Source: an uncultured Bacteroidales bacterium (GTDB lineage Bacteria; Bacteroidota; Bacteroidia; Bacteroidales; Bacteroidaceae). Taken from it: a DNA stretch of 20,866 nucleotides. Location of the stretch: positions 1 to 20,866 of the forward strand of contig CALDKD010000085.1 of NCBI GenBank assembly GCA_937898885.1. The letters run 5' to 3'. Positions 6,310 to 13,990 of the stretch are shown one piece after another; the first letter of the stretch is position 1; each line of letters begins with the position of its first letter. Under the pieces are notes generated by a model that saw only the letters and a list, made by a program, of their open reading frames with translations, was not told the DNA's origin and did no database searches. The translations under genes and the position numbers were made by a program.

Positions 6310-6326
6310 CCTGCATGTCGGGCAGG
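6310..6326. repeat. Small hairpin next to the FISUMP gene's 3' end
   Basis: CCTGC/GCAGG 5-bp stem with a 7-nt loop, starting 8 nt after the stop codon of the minus-strand lipoprotein gene. Small hairpins just beyond the variable region are a known feature of DGR target genes. Confidence 0.45.
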
Positions 6327-6333
6327 ACAAATC

Positions 6334-7806
6334 CTAATGGCAGACGGGCCGCACGGATCGGCCGTAGTAGCGATCGCTGTAGTCCGTGAAGTAGAAGCCC
6401 GAATTGAAGTGCAGGTTGTACGCGTCGTACGGATTGCCCGCGAATAGCGAACTGGACCAGTAGTCGCCGTAGGAACCAACGAGGTGGAGGCTCGCGTCGT
6501 AGCGGTACCCCGCCGCGGGGAGAAAGATGTAATTGCCTTCATAGCCGGATTTCTTGCTGACTACCTTGTAACCGTTCACGCCGTTTACCGTAGTCCACGT
6601 CCAGGTGCAGTTGCTACTGTTACAAAGTTCATCAAATTCAGCATTGGTGGGCATGCGCCAGTCACCGCCCCAATTGACGTGGGCGGCATCGTCCTCGGGG
6701 TCAAGGACGGTCTTGCTATCGGTGAAGCCATTATAACCATAAAAGCTATCGTAGCAGTATTTGGTCATGGTGTCATAACTGCCTTTGCAGTACTTGTAGG
6801 TGGACCACGCGGACCACAAGTAGTCACTCTTCGGACTGGTCTCGCCCCAGGCGAAGTAGTAGCCGTAATCCTCAGGCTTGCTGGCACCAACGTTGCAGGT
6901 TGCCCACTTTACGCTCAGGCCTAAATCAACATATTCGCGTACTGATTTGTACTCAACATCCTTGTCTGCGTTCGACAGTGTACCAAAGTTGTTTCTTGGA
7001 AACGAAATGCTTTTGCTGTATGTATATATACCTTCTTCACTATTCGTTGTGAACTTAAGACTGAATCCCTTGCTGAATGTAGTAGGAGCAAACACTATGT
7101 AGTAGTATTCACCAACAGTAAACGTACCACCATCGGGTGTAAGCGTGATTGATGTCTTGCCGTTGGTAATTTCCGACACCACAGGACGCTCATCGTCACC
7201 AAACTTCAGCTTAAAATCACCGGTCAGAACCTCACCGTTGTTGCCAGAGAATGTAATCGTCTTGATACCTTCTTTCTGAACGGAGAACTTTATTCCAGCA
7301 AGTGTGTTGTAGAACGAGAGCTTGAAGCTGTTCGATTTGGCAAGAGTGATATACAGGTCATCGGCAAATGAGCCCGCCTTACCAGTCTGGGCGTTAGTCA
7401 GCGATGTATGAACGTACGTGCCATCAAATGTAGCGTTCTCATTATAAGGATAGAGTCCCCACACACAGTTGTCGTCGTCCTCACCCTCGTTCATACCTAT
7501 TACACTTGATATTGTTATCGAGCCGTTGAACGATGCCTTTGCAGCATCCTCCGTGTTTGATGATGTGAACTTGCCTTTGTCTGTGCCAAAGAACACATTG
7601 ATCTCGTCACCCGGATTCCAGTAGATCTTACCGTCAGACTTGCGAACTGTCTTGGTGGCTCCGTCATCAGTGTCCGCAATGACAGCATCTATGGTTGTGA
7701 TTGTTGATGCGTTTTTATCAGTACTTACCTCAACAATAGCCTCTTTGGAACAGGATACAACCATCCCTGCCACTAATGTGGCATACAACAAGAATTGCCT
7801 TTTCAT
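6334..7806 (-). CDS. Fimbrillin-like lipoprotein with C-terminal FISUMP domain; candidate DGR target
   Basis: 490 aa. Lipoprotein signal MKRQFLLYATLVAGMVVSC, lipobox VVSC with C19, so anchored to the outer membrane and probably surface-exposed. Residues about 30-285 look like a fimbrillin/Mfa-type beta domain (IYWNPGDEINVFF, VWGLYPYN, YYYIVFAPTTF). Residues 291-490 are a FISUMP domain: EYVDLGLSVKWATCNVG, YFAWGETS, DWRMPTNAEFDEL, IFLPAAGYR, YWSSS, and the terminal SVRPVCH. Such proteins are adhesin-like; DGR targets in gut Bacteroidales often have this architecture. In the last about 60 residues the positions between conserved anchors are filled with Y, D, F, H, S, G encoded almost only by NNC codons. 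The last 250 bp are markedly more G+C-rich than the rest of the gene. Ligand unknown. Confidence 0.85.
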   Translation of the reverse strand: MKRQFLLYATLVAGMVVSCSKEAIVEVSTDKNASTITTIDAVIADTDDGATKTVRKSDGKIYWNPGDEINVFFGTDKGKFTSSNTEDAAKASFNGSITISSVIGMNEGEDDDNCVWGLYPYNENATFDGTYVHTSLTNAQTGKAGSFADDLYITLAKSNSFKLSFYNTLAGIKFSVQKEGIKTITFSGNNGEVLTGDFKLKFGDDERPVVSEITNGKTSITLTPDGGTFTVGEYYYIVFAPTTFSKGFSLKFTTNSEEGIYTYSKSISFPRNNFGTLSNADKDVEYKSVREYVDLGLSVKWATCNVGASKPEDYGYYFAWGETSPKSDYLWSAWSTYKYCKGSYDTMTKYCYDSFYGYNGFTDSKTVLDPEDDAAHVNWGGDWRMPTNAEFDELCNSSNCTWTWTTVNGVNGYKVVSKKSGYEGNYIFLPAAGYRYDASLHLVGSYGDYWSSSLFAGNPYDAYNLHFNSGFYFTDYSDRYYGRSVRPVCH

Positions 7807-7827
7807 AAACGTTTGTTTAACGGTTTT

Positions 7828-7953
7828 TTATCCTATTGGGAAATCTTCCGGATCCTCATTACCACCTGGTGAGGAGCAGATAAGATTTGTCGCCTTCATC
7901 TCTACAACTTTAGTTTTGGGAGTCTTGTACTCCTTTGAAGTCTTTGTCTCCAT
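7828..7953 (-). CDS. 41-aa peptide gene upstream of the fimbrillin-like lipoprotein
   Basis: ATG 7953 to TAA 7828, 41 aa: a charged start (METKTSKEYKTPK) followed by VVEMKATNLICSSPGGNEDP and EDFPIG. It ends 21 bp before the lipoprotein's ATG on the same strand, so the two are probably co-transcribed. Short peptides of this style (a basic start, a VxEMxxxxxIC-like core, a Gly/Pro/acidic tail) precede fimbrillin-like or secreted-protein genes in many Bacteroidales. Function unknown; no signal peptide. Too short for most gene callers. Confidence 0.6.
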   Translation of the reverse strand: METKTSKEYKTPKTKVVEMKATNLICSSPGGNEDPEDFPIG

Positions 7954-8003
7954 AATTACATATCATTGCATCGCCTGCCCCCGGGTTCAGCCATTATATA
8001 AAT

Positions 8004-8036
8004 AAAAAAGGTGTGGGAACATTATTGTCTCACACC
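8004..8036 (-). terminator. Rho-independent terminator (minus strand)
   Basis: Stem GGTGTGAGA/TCCCACACC (9 bp with one G-T wobble) followed on the minus strand by six T (8009-8004) and TTTATA-type sequence. It ends the candidate ncRNA and separates it from the 41-aa peptide gene. Confidence 0.75.
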
Positions 8037-8233
8037 AAATCAGGCTTCTCGCATTGCCTACGCTATGTGTAAGACAATAGTCACCACACCCATAGACAAT
8101 ATCAGACCTTTGACAGGTAATACCATCCACGATGTGGTGCTACTGTCATCATCCTCATAGCGTTCAAATTTTGCGAGAATTTGATTTGGAAGATGATTCA
8201 ATAACACCTATAAATGTCTTTCTGCGTTCAGAA
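8004..8233 (-). ncRNA. Candidate structured ncRNA, about 230 nt (possibly 6S-like / Bacteroidales-1 type)
   Basis: No coding sequence. A minus-strand -7 box TATATTTG (8247-8240) at one end and a strong terminator at the other delimit a transcript. Between them is one long interrupted hairpin: GATTT/AAATC (8183-8187 with 8037-8041), GCGAGAA/TTCTCGC (8173-8179 with 8046-8052), CATAGCGT/ACGCTATG (8156-8163 with 8060-8067), TGTC/GACA (8144-8147 with 8073-8076), TGTGGT/ACCACA (8133-8138 with 8083-8088). A long rod with internal bulges is what 6S RNA looks like; that identity is inference and needs a covariance-model search. Confidence 0.5.
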
Positions 8234-8239
8234 ATTACG

Positions 8240-8247
8240 CAAATATA
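8240..8247 (-). promoter_or_regulatory. -7 box for the candidate ncRNA
   Basis: TATATTTG on the minus strand, matching TAnnTTTG, with a predicted start near 8233. A second minus-strand copy lies at 8349-8342. No clear -33 element. Confidence 0.4.
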
Positions 8248-8372
8248 AACAATTCAACTGATAATACGCTTTTTACAAGAAAAAAACAGCTACAATGACA
8301 AAAATGGTCATAGGAAAAAAACACCAACTTATAAATCCGGACAAATATATAAGAGCTCTAGTGAGTTTTGAT

Positions 8373-8380
8373 TATATTTG
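8373..8380 (+). promoter_or_regulatory. -7 box for the 8407 gene
   Basis: TATATTTG on the plus strand, 26 bp before the ATG at 8407. Because it lies inside the longer frame that starts at 8368, it argues that translation begins at 8407. Confidence 0.5.
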
Positions 8381-8406
8381 TAAATTTTCTAATCATATCA
8401 TATAAT

Positions 8407-10830
8407 ATGAAACGGCTTCTTACTATCTTGCTTGTGGCATTCTGCAGTGTTTCCACATATGCCCAGGCCCTCCTTGTCAATACCCTCAAGCCTGTTGAGC
8501 AGAAGCACTACAACGTGCAGGACTCACCCTTCAGCATAGGTGGATACAATTTCAACAATTCATTTTTCCTCAGTTCGCCCGACGGCGGTCTCATCGCCTC
8601 GCAGGAACAGGCATACGCTACATTCGAGCTAAAGAAGCAATACGACAAACTGTCCTTCGCGTACGGTCCCGCCATAGCAAATCCCAACGGCGACAACGGC
8701 AACGCTTTCCTTGTGGTGCTTGCCGACGGCAAGACGATATTGGACGTTGTGGTCAATGACCACGATGCCTTGCGATTCGTTACCCTTGATGTGGCAGGCG
8801 TGGACAAGGTCACCTTCAAGAATGTAAAGGGCTCGGAGAAGATAGGCATAGGCGTGCCCAAGCTATGGAAAGCCGGACAGAAGGTTGTGGTGGCAACCAA
8901 TCCCCTGGACAACCTGCCTAAAGGAAAGGTCAGACTTGTGCAGCAGCTCAAGCCATATTTTACATCAGGCAGTATGGTCAAGCAGATAACAGACGATCAG
9001 GATGTATTCTGGGATTACCGCTCCGAGTCGATAAGCATCAACCGCAAGACCTTTGATTCGGGATTGCAGATGTTCACTCCCGAAGGCTTGATTGAAGACA
9101 GGGAGGGCTGGAGTTACTTCTGGCTCAACAAACGCTACGACAAGATTTCATTCATAGTAGGTCCGCGCGACAACCAGAGCAGCAATTCCAGCGCATGGCT
9201 GGTGGTCAAGGCAGACGGCCGCACCATCTACGAAGAGTATATACGCCAGTCAGACCTGGCACAGCAGGTGGTCCTCGACGTATCAGGCAAAGAGCAACTG
9301 TCATTCTACTGCCAGAGAAGAAGCGGTGACCTGCTGGGCTCAATGACCTTTGGCGTAGTTGACATTTACGCCTACCCCGCAGGATACACCTCTGCGCTCC
9401 CTGAAGAAGGAGCCGTCAATCTCAATAAGGACAAGATTGCCGTACTGCCTGACGTGTGCCCTCTGATGTCTAATATCCGTCCATTCTCAGTAAGAGGATT
9501 CAATGACGCCTATGACACAATGTTCTATGGCGAGACGAGACACTATGGGTTCAATATGGGTGGAATCAGTTATTGGGAAGGTATGCTGTTCACTACGGGC
9601 AACACTCTGATGTCCGACATGATTGATTCCTATGCTGAATTTGACCTTGCCGGAGAGTTTGACTATATCAGCTTTGACGCCGGCTGTCTGACCAAAAGAC
9701 ACATTATGGACGACGACAAGCTCCGCATATACGCCGACGGCAAGCTTGTGTTTGACAACACGATATACTGCACTTGGCCCAACCAGCACTACGAAGTGCC
9801 CATCTACAAGTGCCGCACGCTGCGCTTTGAAAAGCCGGGAAACGGGAAGCAGAAGCAGACCATAATAGGCGTGGGTGATGTGATACTATACCGTGGACGC
9901 CCCACTCCGAACGACATCTTCGTGCATGAGATACCCGATTGTCCGTATGAGACCGATCTCATTGACCTCTGCGGTCAACCGTATTTCCACTATTGCGGAA
10001 GATTCGTCAGCAGCATCACTAACTTCAGTATGGATGACTGTTTCCACGACGGAAGCACCAAGAGGAAAGCTTTCAATATGAAAGACGGCAGCCAGATTTA
10101 CAAGGGGTTCTTGCTTGAGACCAACATACCTCTGGGTCTGGAAGAGATTACACCTATGAGTGCACTGTTTATGTTCATCACCGGTGTAGGCGTCAACGTA
10201 AGCAACTCCGATGTCTCTGCCGTAACCGGCACGACAGCAGGCGTAAGCGGACCATTGATGGGAGGAATAGGACTTCTCCTGGCAGACACAGACAACAAGC
10301 AGTCATCAGCTGCCGCGTTTAATCCTTTCGGAGAATACGAGAGCTGCACCTTCACGGTTGCAAATGCGTATGAGCATGTAGATGAGTTTGATGAGATGTT
10401 TGATGCAAATAATCCTGAAACGGCAAGAAATCCAGTGAAGCTCAACGTGTTCGCCGACCAGCGGCTGGTAGGTGAATACTGGCTGGACAACAAGATGGAC
10501 CCAATGACCATCACTGTGCCAATCTTCAAATGCCATCAGCTTATGTTCTGGCTGGAATGCGGCGACCAGCGTTCCGGACAGTATGTGTTCTACAACCTCA
10601 AAGTGAGCAAGGCCCCCTGCGACATACCAATACCCGAGACCTATACGAGCGGTCAGACCATCCTGCCAAAGGATGACAAGGGCACCACTGTCAACGATGC
10701 CGACGGGCAGGCAGACAACAGGAAGAAAGAGAAAAAGGGTGTATCCGAAGAAGAAAAGCAGGCACGCCGCGAAAAGGCAGCAAAGGTTATTGGCGTAGGG
10801 TTGGATCTCCTGGATACATTCCTTAAGTAA
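8407..10830 (+). CDS. Secreted protein with four NPCBM-like repeat modules
   Basis: 807 aa from ATG 8407, where a clean signal peptide begins (MKRLLTILLVAFCSVSTYA, cleavage before QA); the in-frame start at 8368 lies upstream of the promoter box. Four divergent copies of one module are visible: about 25-155, 175-320, 350-510 and 525-765. Each has a GLI-like element, then YATFEL-KKQYDKLSF-xxG-type strands, LVVxADGKTI, then LDV and an aromatic strand (compare YDKLSFAYGP, YDKISFIVGP, FDYISFDAGC). This resembles the NPCBM sugar-binding beta-sandwich; carbohydrate binding is inference. Module 4 is split by a hydrophobic insert (about 575-640, FMFITGVGV... MGGIGLLLAD). The tail is highly charged (RKKEKKGVSEEEKQARREK) and ends VGLDLLDTFLK. 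No catalytic motif recognised. Exported to the periplasm or surface. Confidence 0.75.
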   Translation: MKRLLTILLVAFCSVSTYAQALLVNTLKPVEQKHYNVQDSPFSIGGYNFNNSFFLSSPDGGLIASQEQAYATFELKKQYDKLSFAYGPAIANPNGDNGNAFLVVLADGKTILDVVVNDHDALRFVTLDVAGVDKVTFKNVKGSEKIGIGVPKLWKAGQKVVVATNPLDNLPKGKVRLVQQLKPYFTSGSMVKQITDDQDVFWDYRSESISINRKTFDSGLQMFTPEGLIEDREGWSYFWLNKRYDKISFIVGPRDNQSSNSSAWLVVKADGRTIYEEYIRQSDLAQQVVLDVSGKEQLSFYCQRRSGDLLGSMTFGVVDIYAYPAGYTSALPEEGAVNLNKDKIAVLPDVCPLMSNIRPFSVRGFNDAYDTMFYGETRHYGFNMGGISYWEGMLFTTGNTLMSDMIDSYAEFDLAGEFDYISFDAGCLTKRHIMDDDKLRIYADGKLVFDNTIYCTWPNQHYEVPIYKCRTLRFEKPGNGKQKQTIIGVGDVILYRGRPTPNDIFVHEIPDCPYETDLIDLCGQPYFHYCGRFVSSITNFSMDDCFHDGSTKRKAFNMKDGSQIYKGFLLETNIPLGLEEITPMSALFMFITGVGVNVSNSDVSAVTGTTAGVSGPLMGGIGLLLADTDNKQSSAAAFNPFGEYESCTFTVANAYEHVDEFDEMFDANNPETARNPVKLNVFADQRLVGEYWLDNKMDPMTITVPIFKCHQLMFWLECGDQRSGQYVFYNLKVSKAPCDIPIPETYTSGQTILPKDDKGTTVNDADGQADNRKKEKKGVSEEEKQARREKAAKVIGVGLDLLDTFLK

Positions 10831-10864
10831 GCTACATCAGTCTTCGGTGTTGCCACACCAAATC

Positions 10865-10887
10865 TATATTCCAAGGCTTGGAATATA
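10865..10887. repeat. 23-bp palindrome downstream of the 8407 gene
   Basis: TATATTCCAAG-G-CTTGGAATATA, perfect 11-bp arms. It may form the 3' hairpin of the 8407 transcript, but no T-run follows; it could instead be a protein-binding site. The remaining sequence to 11000 shows no gene. Confidence 0.5.
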
Positions 10888-10998
10888 AAATCCATAGGCA
10901 CGCCAGAAGAGCTGGCTAGCCTTCCTACCAAACACTTATAGCATTCTTTCAAGATTCATCACATTATGGTAACTATTGTAATGCTACAAAACGCCATC

Positions 10999-11042
10999 AA
11001 AAAAGCGGTTGGCAAACAGGAAACCACCCATTTGCCAACCGC
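10999..11042 (-). terminator. Terminator of the V-ATPase operon
   Basis: Perfect 12-bp stem GCGGTTGGCAAA/TTTGCCAACCGC (11031-11042 with 11005-11016), 14-nt loop, followed on the minus strand by six T (11004-10999). It lies 29 bp after the atpK stop. Confidence 0.9.
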
Positions 11043-11070
11043 AATATTGCTAATAGCTAACAGCCAACGC

Positions 11071-11523
11071 TTACAGCGATGAGCCGATCAGGAACACACC
11101 AGCCAGTGCCACGATAGCGTAAAGCTCCGGGAATACAGCCAGAATCAGAGTCTTGCTGAATACATCGTGACCCTGTGCGATACCGGCAATACCGTTTGCA
11201 CATACCTGACCCTGACGGATTGCAGAGAACAGACCTACCAAACCAAGGGCAAGACCGCCACCGAATACGGCGCAAGCCTGCAGTGGAGTGATGGCATCGG
11301 TAAGCACACCAAACATATTGGCAAAGATAAAGTAGCCGGCGAAACCGTAAAGACCCTGTGTTCCAGGAAGAGCGGTAAGCACAATGAAGTTACCGAACTT
11401 ATCCACTTTCTTCAATGCGCCGACAGCGGCATTACCGGTAATTGTCACACCAAATGCGCTGCCTATACCTGAGAGTGCAATCATCAACGCAACGCCTAAA
11501 TAAGCTAAAAACAAACTTGACAT
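11071..11523 (-). CDS. atpK: V-type ATP synthase subunit K (membrane rotor)
   Basis: 150 aa from the ATG at 11523 (MSSLFLAYLGVALMIALSG); the in-frame Met at 11553 adds an unneeded polar extension. Four transmembrane helices as two hairpins, the doubled proteolipid of V-type rings. Helix 2 holds LPGTQGLYGF and helix 4 holds FPELYAIVAL, whose Glu is the ion-carrying carboxylate; the Thr-Gln pair in helix 2 matches sodium ligands of Enterococcus NtpK, so sodium coupling is possible but not settled. It forms the c-ring that turns past subunit I. Last gene of the operon, 38 bp after atpI and directly before the terminator; the larger gap with its own AT-rich leader may raise translation of this high-copy subunit. 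Confidence 0.93.
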   Translation of the reverse strand: MSSLFLAYLGVALMIALSGIGSAFGVTITGNAAVGALKKVDKFGNFIVLTALPGTQGLYGFAGYFIFANMFGVLTDAITPLQACAVFGGGLALGLVGLFSAIRQGQVCANGIAGIAQGHDVFSKTLILAVFPELYAIVALAGVFLIGSSL

Positions 11524-11561
11524 AATTTTATAATTTTTATTGTTAATATTCAATAAGTTAT

Positions 11562-13373
11562 TTACTCTGTTACAGCTTTCTCCGAACTTCGGAAAGGCTT
11601 GTATTCAGTACCTCCTCCTGTATATCCGGCGTTCTTGAAGAACTCCACAAATGTGAGTCGCATGGGATGCACAACAGCTCCAAGGATATTCATAAAGATA
11701 TTGAGGGCGTGCCCTATCAGGAATATCAGTGCCGTGACAATGAAGCCTACAACAGGTATGTCCGGACTCATTCCGGTGGCCATACTGTTGAATACGTTGG
11801 CAAGAATGCCTCCGGACAGTCCAAGGGCAAACAGACGCACGTATGACAGCACATCGCCAAGAAGGCCGGTAGCCATATTGTATGTATCCCAAAGGCCGAG
11901 GCCGATATTCAGCAACGGATTCTTGCCCGGGCTGTTGAGCAGGAAAATTCCCACACAGGCGATGGCAAGCAATGCGATGATGACAGGATTGCTGAACTCA
12001 ATGCCGGCCATAACTGCTACAATGACGGTAATGAGCAGAAGCAACCACCCTACTGTACTGATGGCAGACTTGAATCCAGTCTGAATGGTCAGGTTGACAG
12101 CCTTTACAGCCATACCCAAGAGTATCTGGACTACACCGATATACAACGATATGGTGAACATCTGCGAGTTTTCCTTGTACAGGAGCTCTTTCATCCTGGC
12201 AATGAACGGGATGTCCAGATCGTACAGGCTGAAACCGAAGAATGAGCCTGACAGGAGTCCGCAAATCATAGTGCTCGCACCGAACAGCACCACCAGCCAT
12301 TTGGAGAACTCCGGATTGATAAGCTGGAAGAGTTTGGTGAATATAGGCAGTGCCACAATCATAAGCAGTCCGTAGCCTATGTCGCCAAGGCAGAGGCCGA
12401 AGAAGAGCATAAAGAATGGCGCGAAGATGAGCGTAAGGTCAAGCTCCTGATATGTTGGAAGCATATAGAGCTTGGTAAGAGGCTCAAACAGTCTGGCAAA
12501 CTTGTTGTTGCTCAGAAGAATTGGTATGTCATCCTCTGGCGTGGGGTCGCTGATGTCGTAAAACACAGGCTGACTCTCCAGGGCTGGAGCCACCTTATCT
12601 ACATTTGCCGCAGGAATCCAGCCATCAAGAAGGACAAGACTGTCCTCAGCTGCAGACTCGCCGGAGAGGCTAACCTTATCGAAAGCAAGAGTATCGGAAC
12701 AGTCAGCCACGGCATTGCGCAATACGGGAATGCCATATCCGGCCAGCTCACCAATCTCTGAAGCCAAAGCGTCCTTTCGTACCGCCACCTCCTGCAAACC
12801 GGCCTCTATCTGTGACAACGAGGTGTCAGGCAGATTGCATGGCTCGGCATCGATGGATATCTCAGTGCCGGCAGGAGCAATCGTTATGAAATATACTTTC
12901 TGCTTGTCAGAATTAATAACAATGGCGTTAAACAGACTCTCCCACTCCGCTTTATATGCTTTGGGAGGGCAGCAGAAGAAACGTACCTCATAGCCGGCCT
13001 CACCAAGACGGCTCACAGAGCTCATCTCGAAATCGCCCCACGCTGTGAGTTCCTGACGGTTCTTGAGCAATGTCTGTTGCTGCTGCTCAACAGCCTCCTT
13101 CGATGACATAAGACTGTCATAACGGTTGGCTACATCCTCCGCACTGATATTTCCACCGGTTTTAACAGTTGTGACGGCAGATGACTCAAGTGCTTTCAAA
13201 ACACTCTGATAACGCGACAAGAGCCTGACATCCTCCTGCAATACCGCATCAGATGACACCCCTTTCTGTCTCTCAACAACGTGTACTATTCCAAGCTCGC
13301 GCAGATGCTCCAAAAAACTCTGATACTCCTTATTTAATATTAAAAAGGAGATTTTCTTCATTTTCGTAATCAT
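11562..13373 (-). CDS. atpI: V-type ATP synthase subunit I (stator, a-subunit)
   Basis: 603 aa. The N-terminal half (to about 300) is the soluble arm with coiled-coil stretches (SRYQSVLKALES, QQQQTLLKNRQEL). The C-terminal half has about seven to eight membrane helices beginning near LTLIFAPFFMLFFGLCLGDIG (written here as LTLIFAPFFM and LFFGLCLGDIG). The essential helix-7 arginine is R513 in LSYVRLFALGLSGG, and HPMR (R572) is in the last helix. It forms the ion half-channels against the K ring and anchors the peripheral stalk. Start ATG 13373 overlaps the atpD stop by 4 bp (ATGA), indicating translational coupling. Confidence 0.93.
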   Translation of the reverse strand: MITKMKKISFLILNKEYQSFLEHLRELGIVHVVERQKGVSSDAVLQEDVRLLSRYQSVLKALESSAVTTVKTGGNISAEDVANRYDSLMSSKEAVEQQQQTLLKNRQELTAWGDFEMSSVSRLGEAGYEVRFFCCPPKAYKAEWESLFNAIVINSDKQKVYFITIAPAGTEISIDAEPCNLPDTSLSQIEAGLQEVAVRKDALASEIGELAGYGIPVLRNAVADCSDTLAFDKVSLSGESAAEDSLVLLDGWIPAANVDKVAPALESQPVFYDISDPTPEDDIPILLSNNKFARLFEPLTKLYMLPTYQELDLTLIFAPFFMLFFGLCLGDIGYGLLMIVALPIFTKLFQLINPEFSKWLVVLFGASTMICGLLSGSFFGFSLYDLDIPFIARMKELLYKENSQMFTISLYIGVVQILLGMAVKAVNLTIQTGFKSAISTVGWLLLLITVIVAVMAGIEFSNPVIIALLAIACVGIFLLNSPGKNPLLNIGLGLWDTYNMATGLLGDVLSYVRLFALGLSGGILANVFNSMATGMSPDIPVVGFIVTALIFLIGHALNIFMNILGAVVHPMRLTFVEFFKNAGYTGGGTEYKPFRSSEKAVTE

Positions 13374-13984
13374 AGCTCCGCCTCCTTCTCATTTTCGCGT
13401 TTCTCGAGCAACGATTTCAGAATCTTCTGACTCGACTTGGACAGGTTCTCCTCGTCCTCCATAAAACGCTTGATTTTGCGGATGGCATCCTCATAGCCGG
13501 GAATCTGAACCTTCTCAAAGAGGTTAACCTTCTGTGTGGTCTTCTTGCGGGCCTTCTCCAGCAGAGCCAGTTTCGCACGGGTAAACTCACACAGAATGGC
13601 AGCCTCGGCCAGTCCACGCAGGATGTCGATACCATCGTAATACCATTTGGGCGAGCTGAACAGGCTGAACGGAGCCACCTCGAAATCCACCTTGTCCAAT
13701 ACAGGAATGCGGGTTCCCGCAATCTTGCGGACATCAAGGTGAACATCCTTCACCTTGACCAGTGTGGGGTCAAACTCGTTCCAGAGTGCGAACATTGAAT
13801 CGTATCTGGCGATGTTCTCCTCGAGAGTGGCCTCAAGGCCTTTCAAATCGTCCTTACACTTCTTCACTTCCATACGCAGGGCACTCTCCTTGTTCTTGAT
13901 GATGGGGAGCGTGCGCACGCGTACCTTCAGCTGTTTCTCAAGCTGCTGGAGCGAAGTCTTGTTATATTGGAATTTTATAGCCAT
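13370..13984 (-). CDS. atpD: V-type ATP synthase subunit D (central rotor stalk)
   Basis: 204 aa, usual length. Long N- and C-terminal helices with heptad character (YNKTSLQQLEKQLKVRVRTL; KVQIPGYEDAIRKIKRFMEDEEN) typical of the coiled-coil axle that runs through the A3B3 head and joins the K ring. It lies 6 bp after atpB and overlaps atpI by 4 bp. Confidence 0.92.
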   Translation of the reverse strand: MAIKFQYNKTSLQQLEKQLKVRVRTLPIIKNKESALRMEVKKCKDDLKGLEATLEENIARYDSMFALWNEFDPTLVKVKDVHLDVRKIAGTRIPVLDKVDFEVAPFSLFSSPKWYYDGIDILRGLAEAAILCEFTRAKLALLEKARKKTTQKVNLFEKVQIPGYEDAIRKIKRFMEDEENLSKSSQKILKSLLEKRENEKEAEL

Positions 13985-13990
13985 AAGATA

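Noticed and set aside
6011..6924. Several plus-strand frames over the FISUMP gene's 3' half
   Set aside because: They are antisense to a well-supported lipoprotein and its hairpins; low-complexity products with no domain.
6334..7806. A complete DGR cassette (reverse transcriptase, accessory gene, template repeat) in the window
   Set aside because: No YxDD reverse transcriptase and no second copy of the terminal sequence (GTGCGGCCC...) was seen anywhere in the window; only a candidate target remains.
8368..8406. Longer start (MIIFVNFLIISYN...) for the secreted protein
   Set aside because: The TATATTTG box lies inside this stretch, and the Met at 8407 begins a normal signal peptide.
11599..12084. 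Plus-strand frames across the V-ATPase operon
   Set aside because: All are antisense to strongly conserved V-ATPase subunits; no domain signature.
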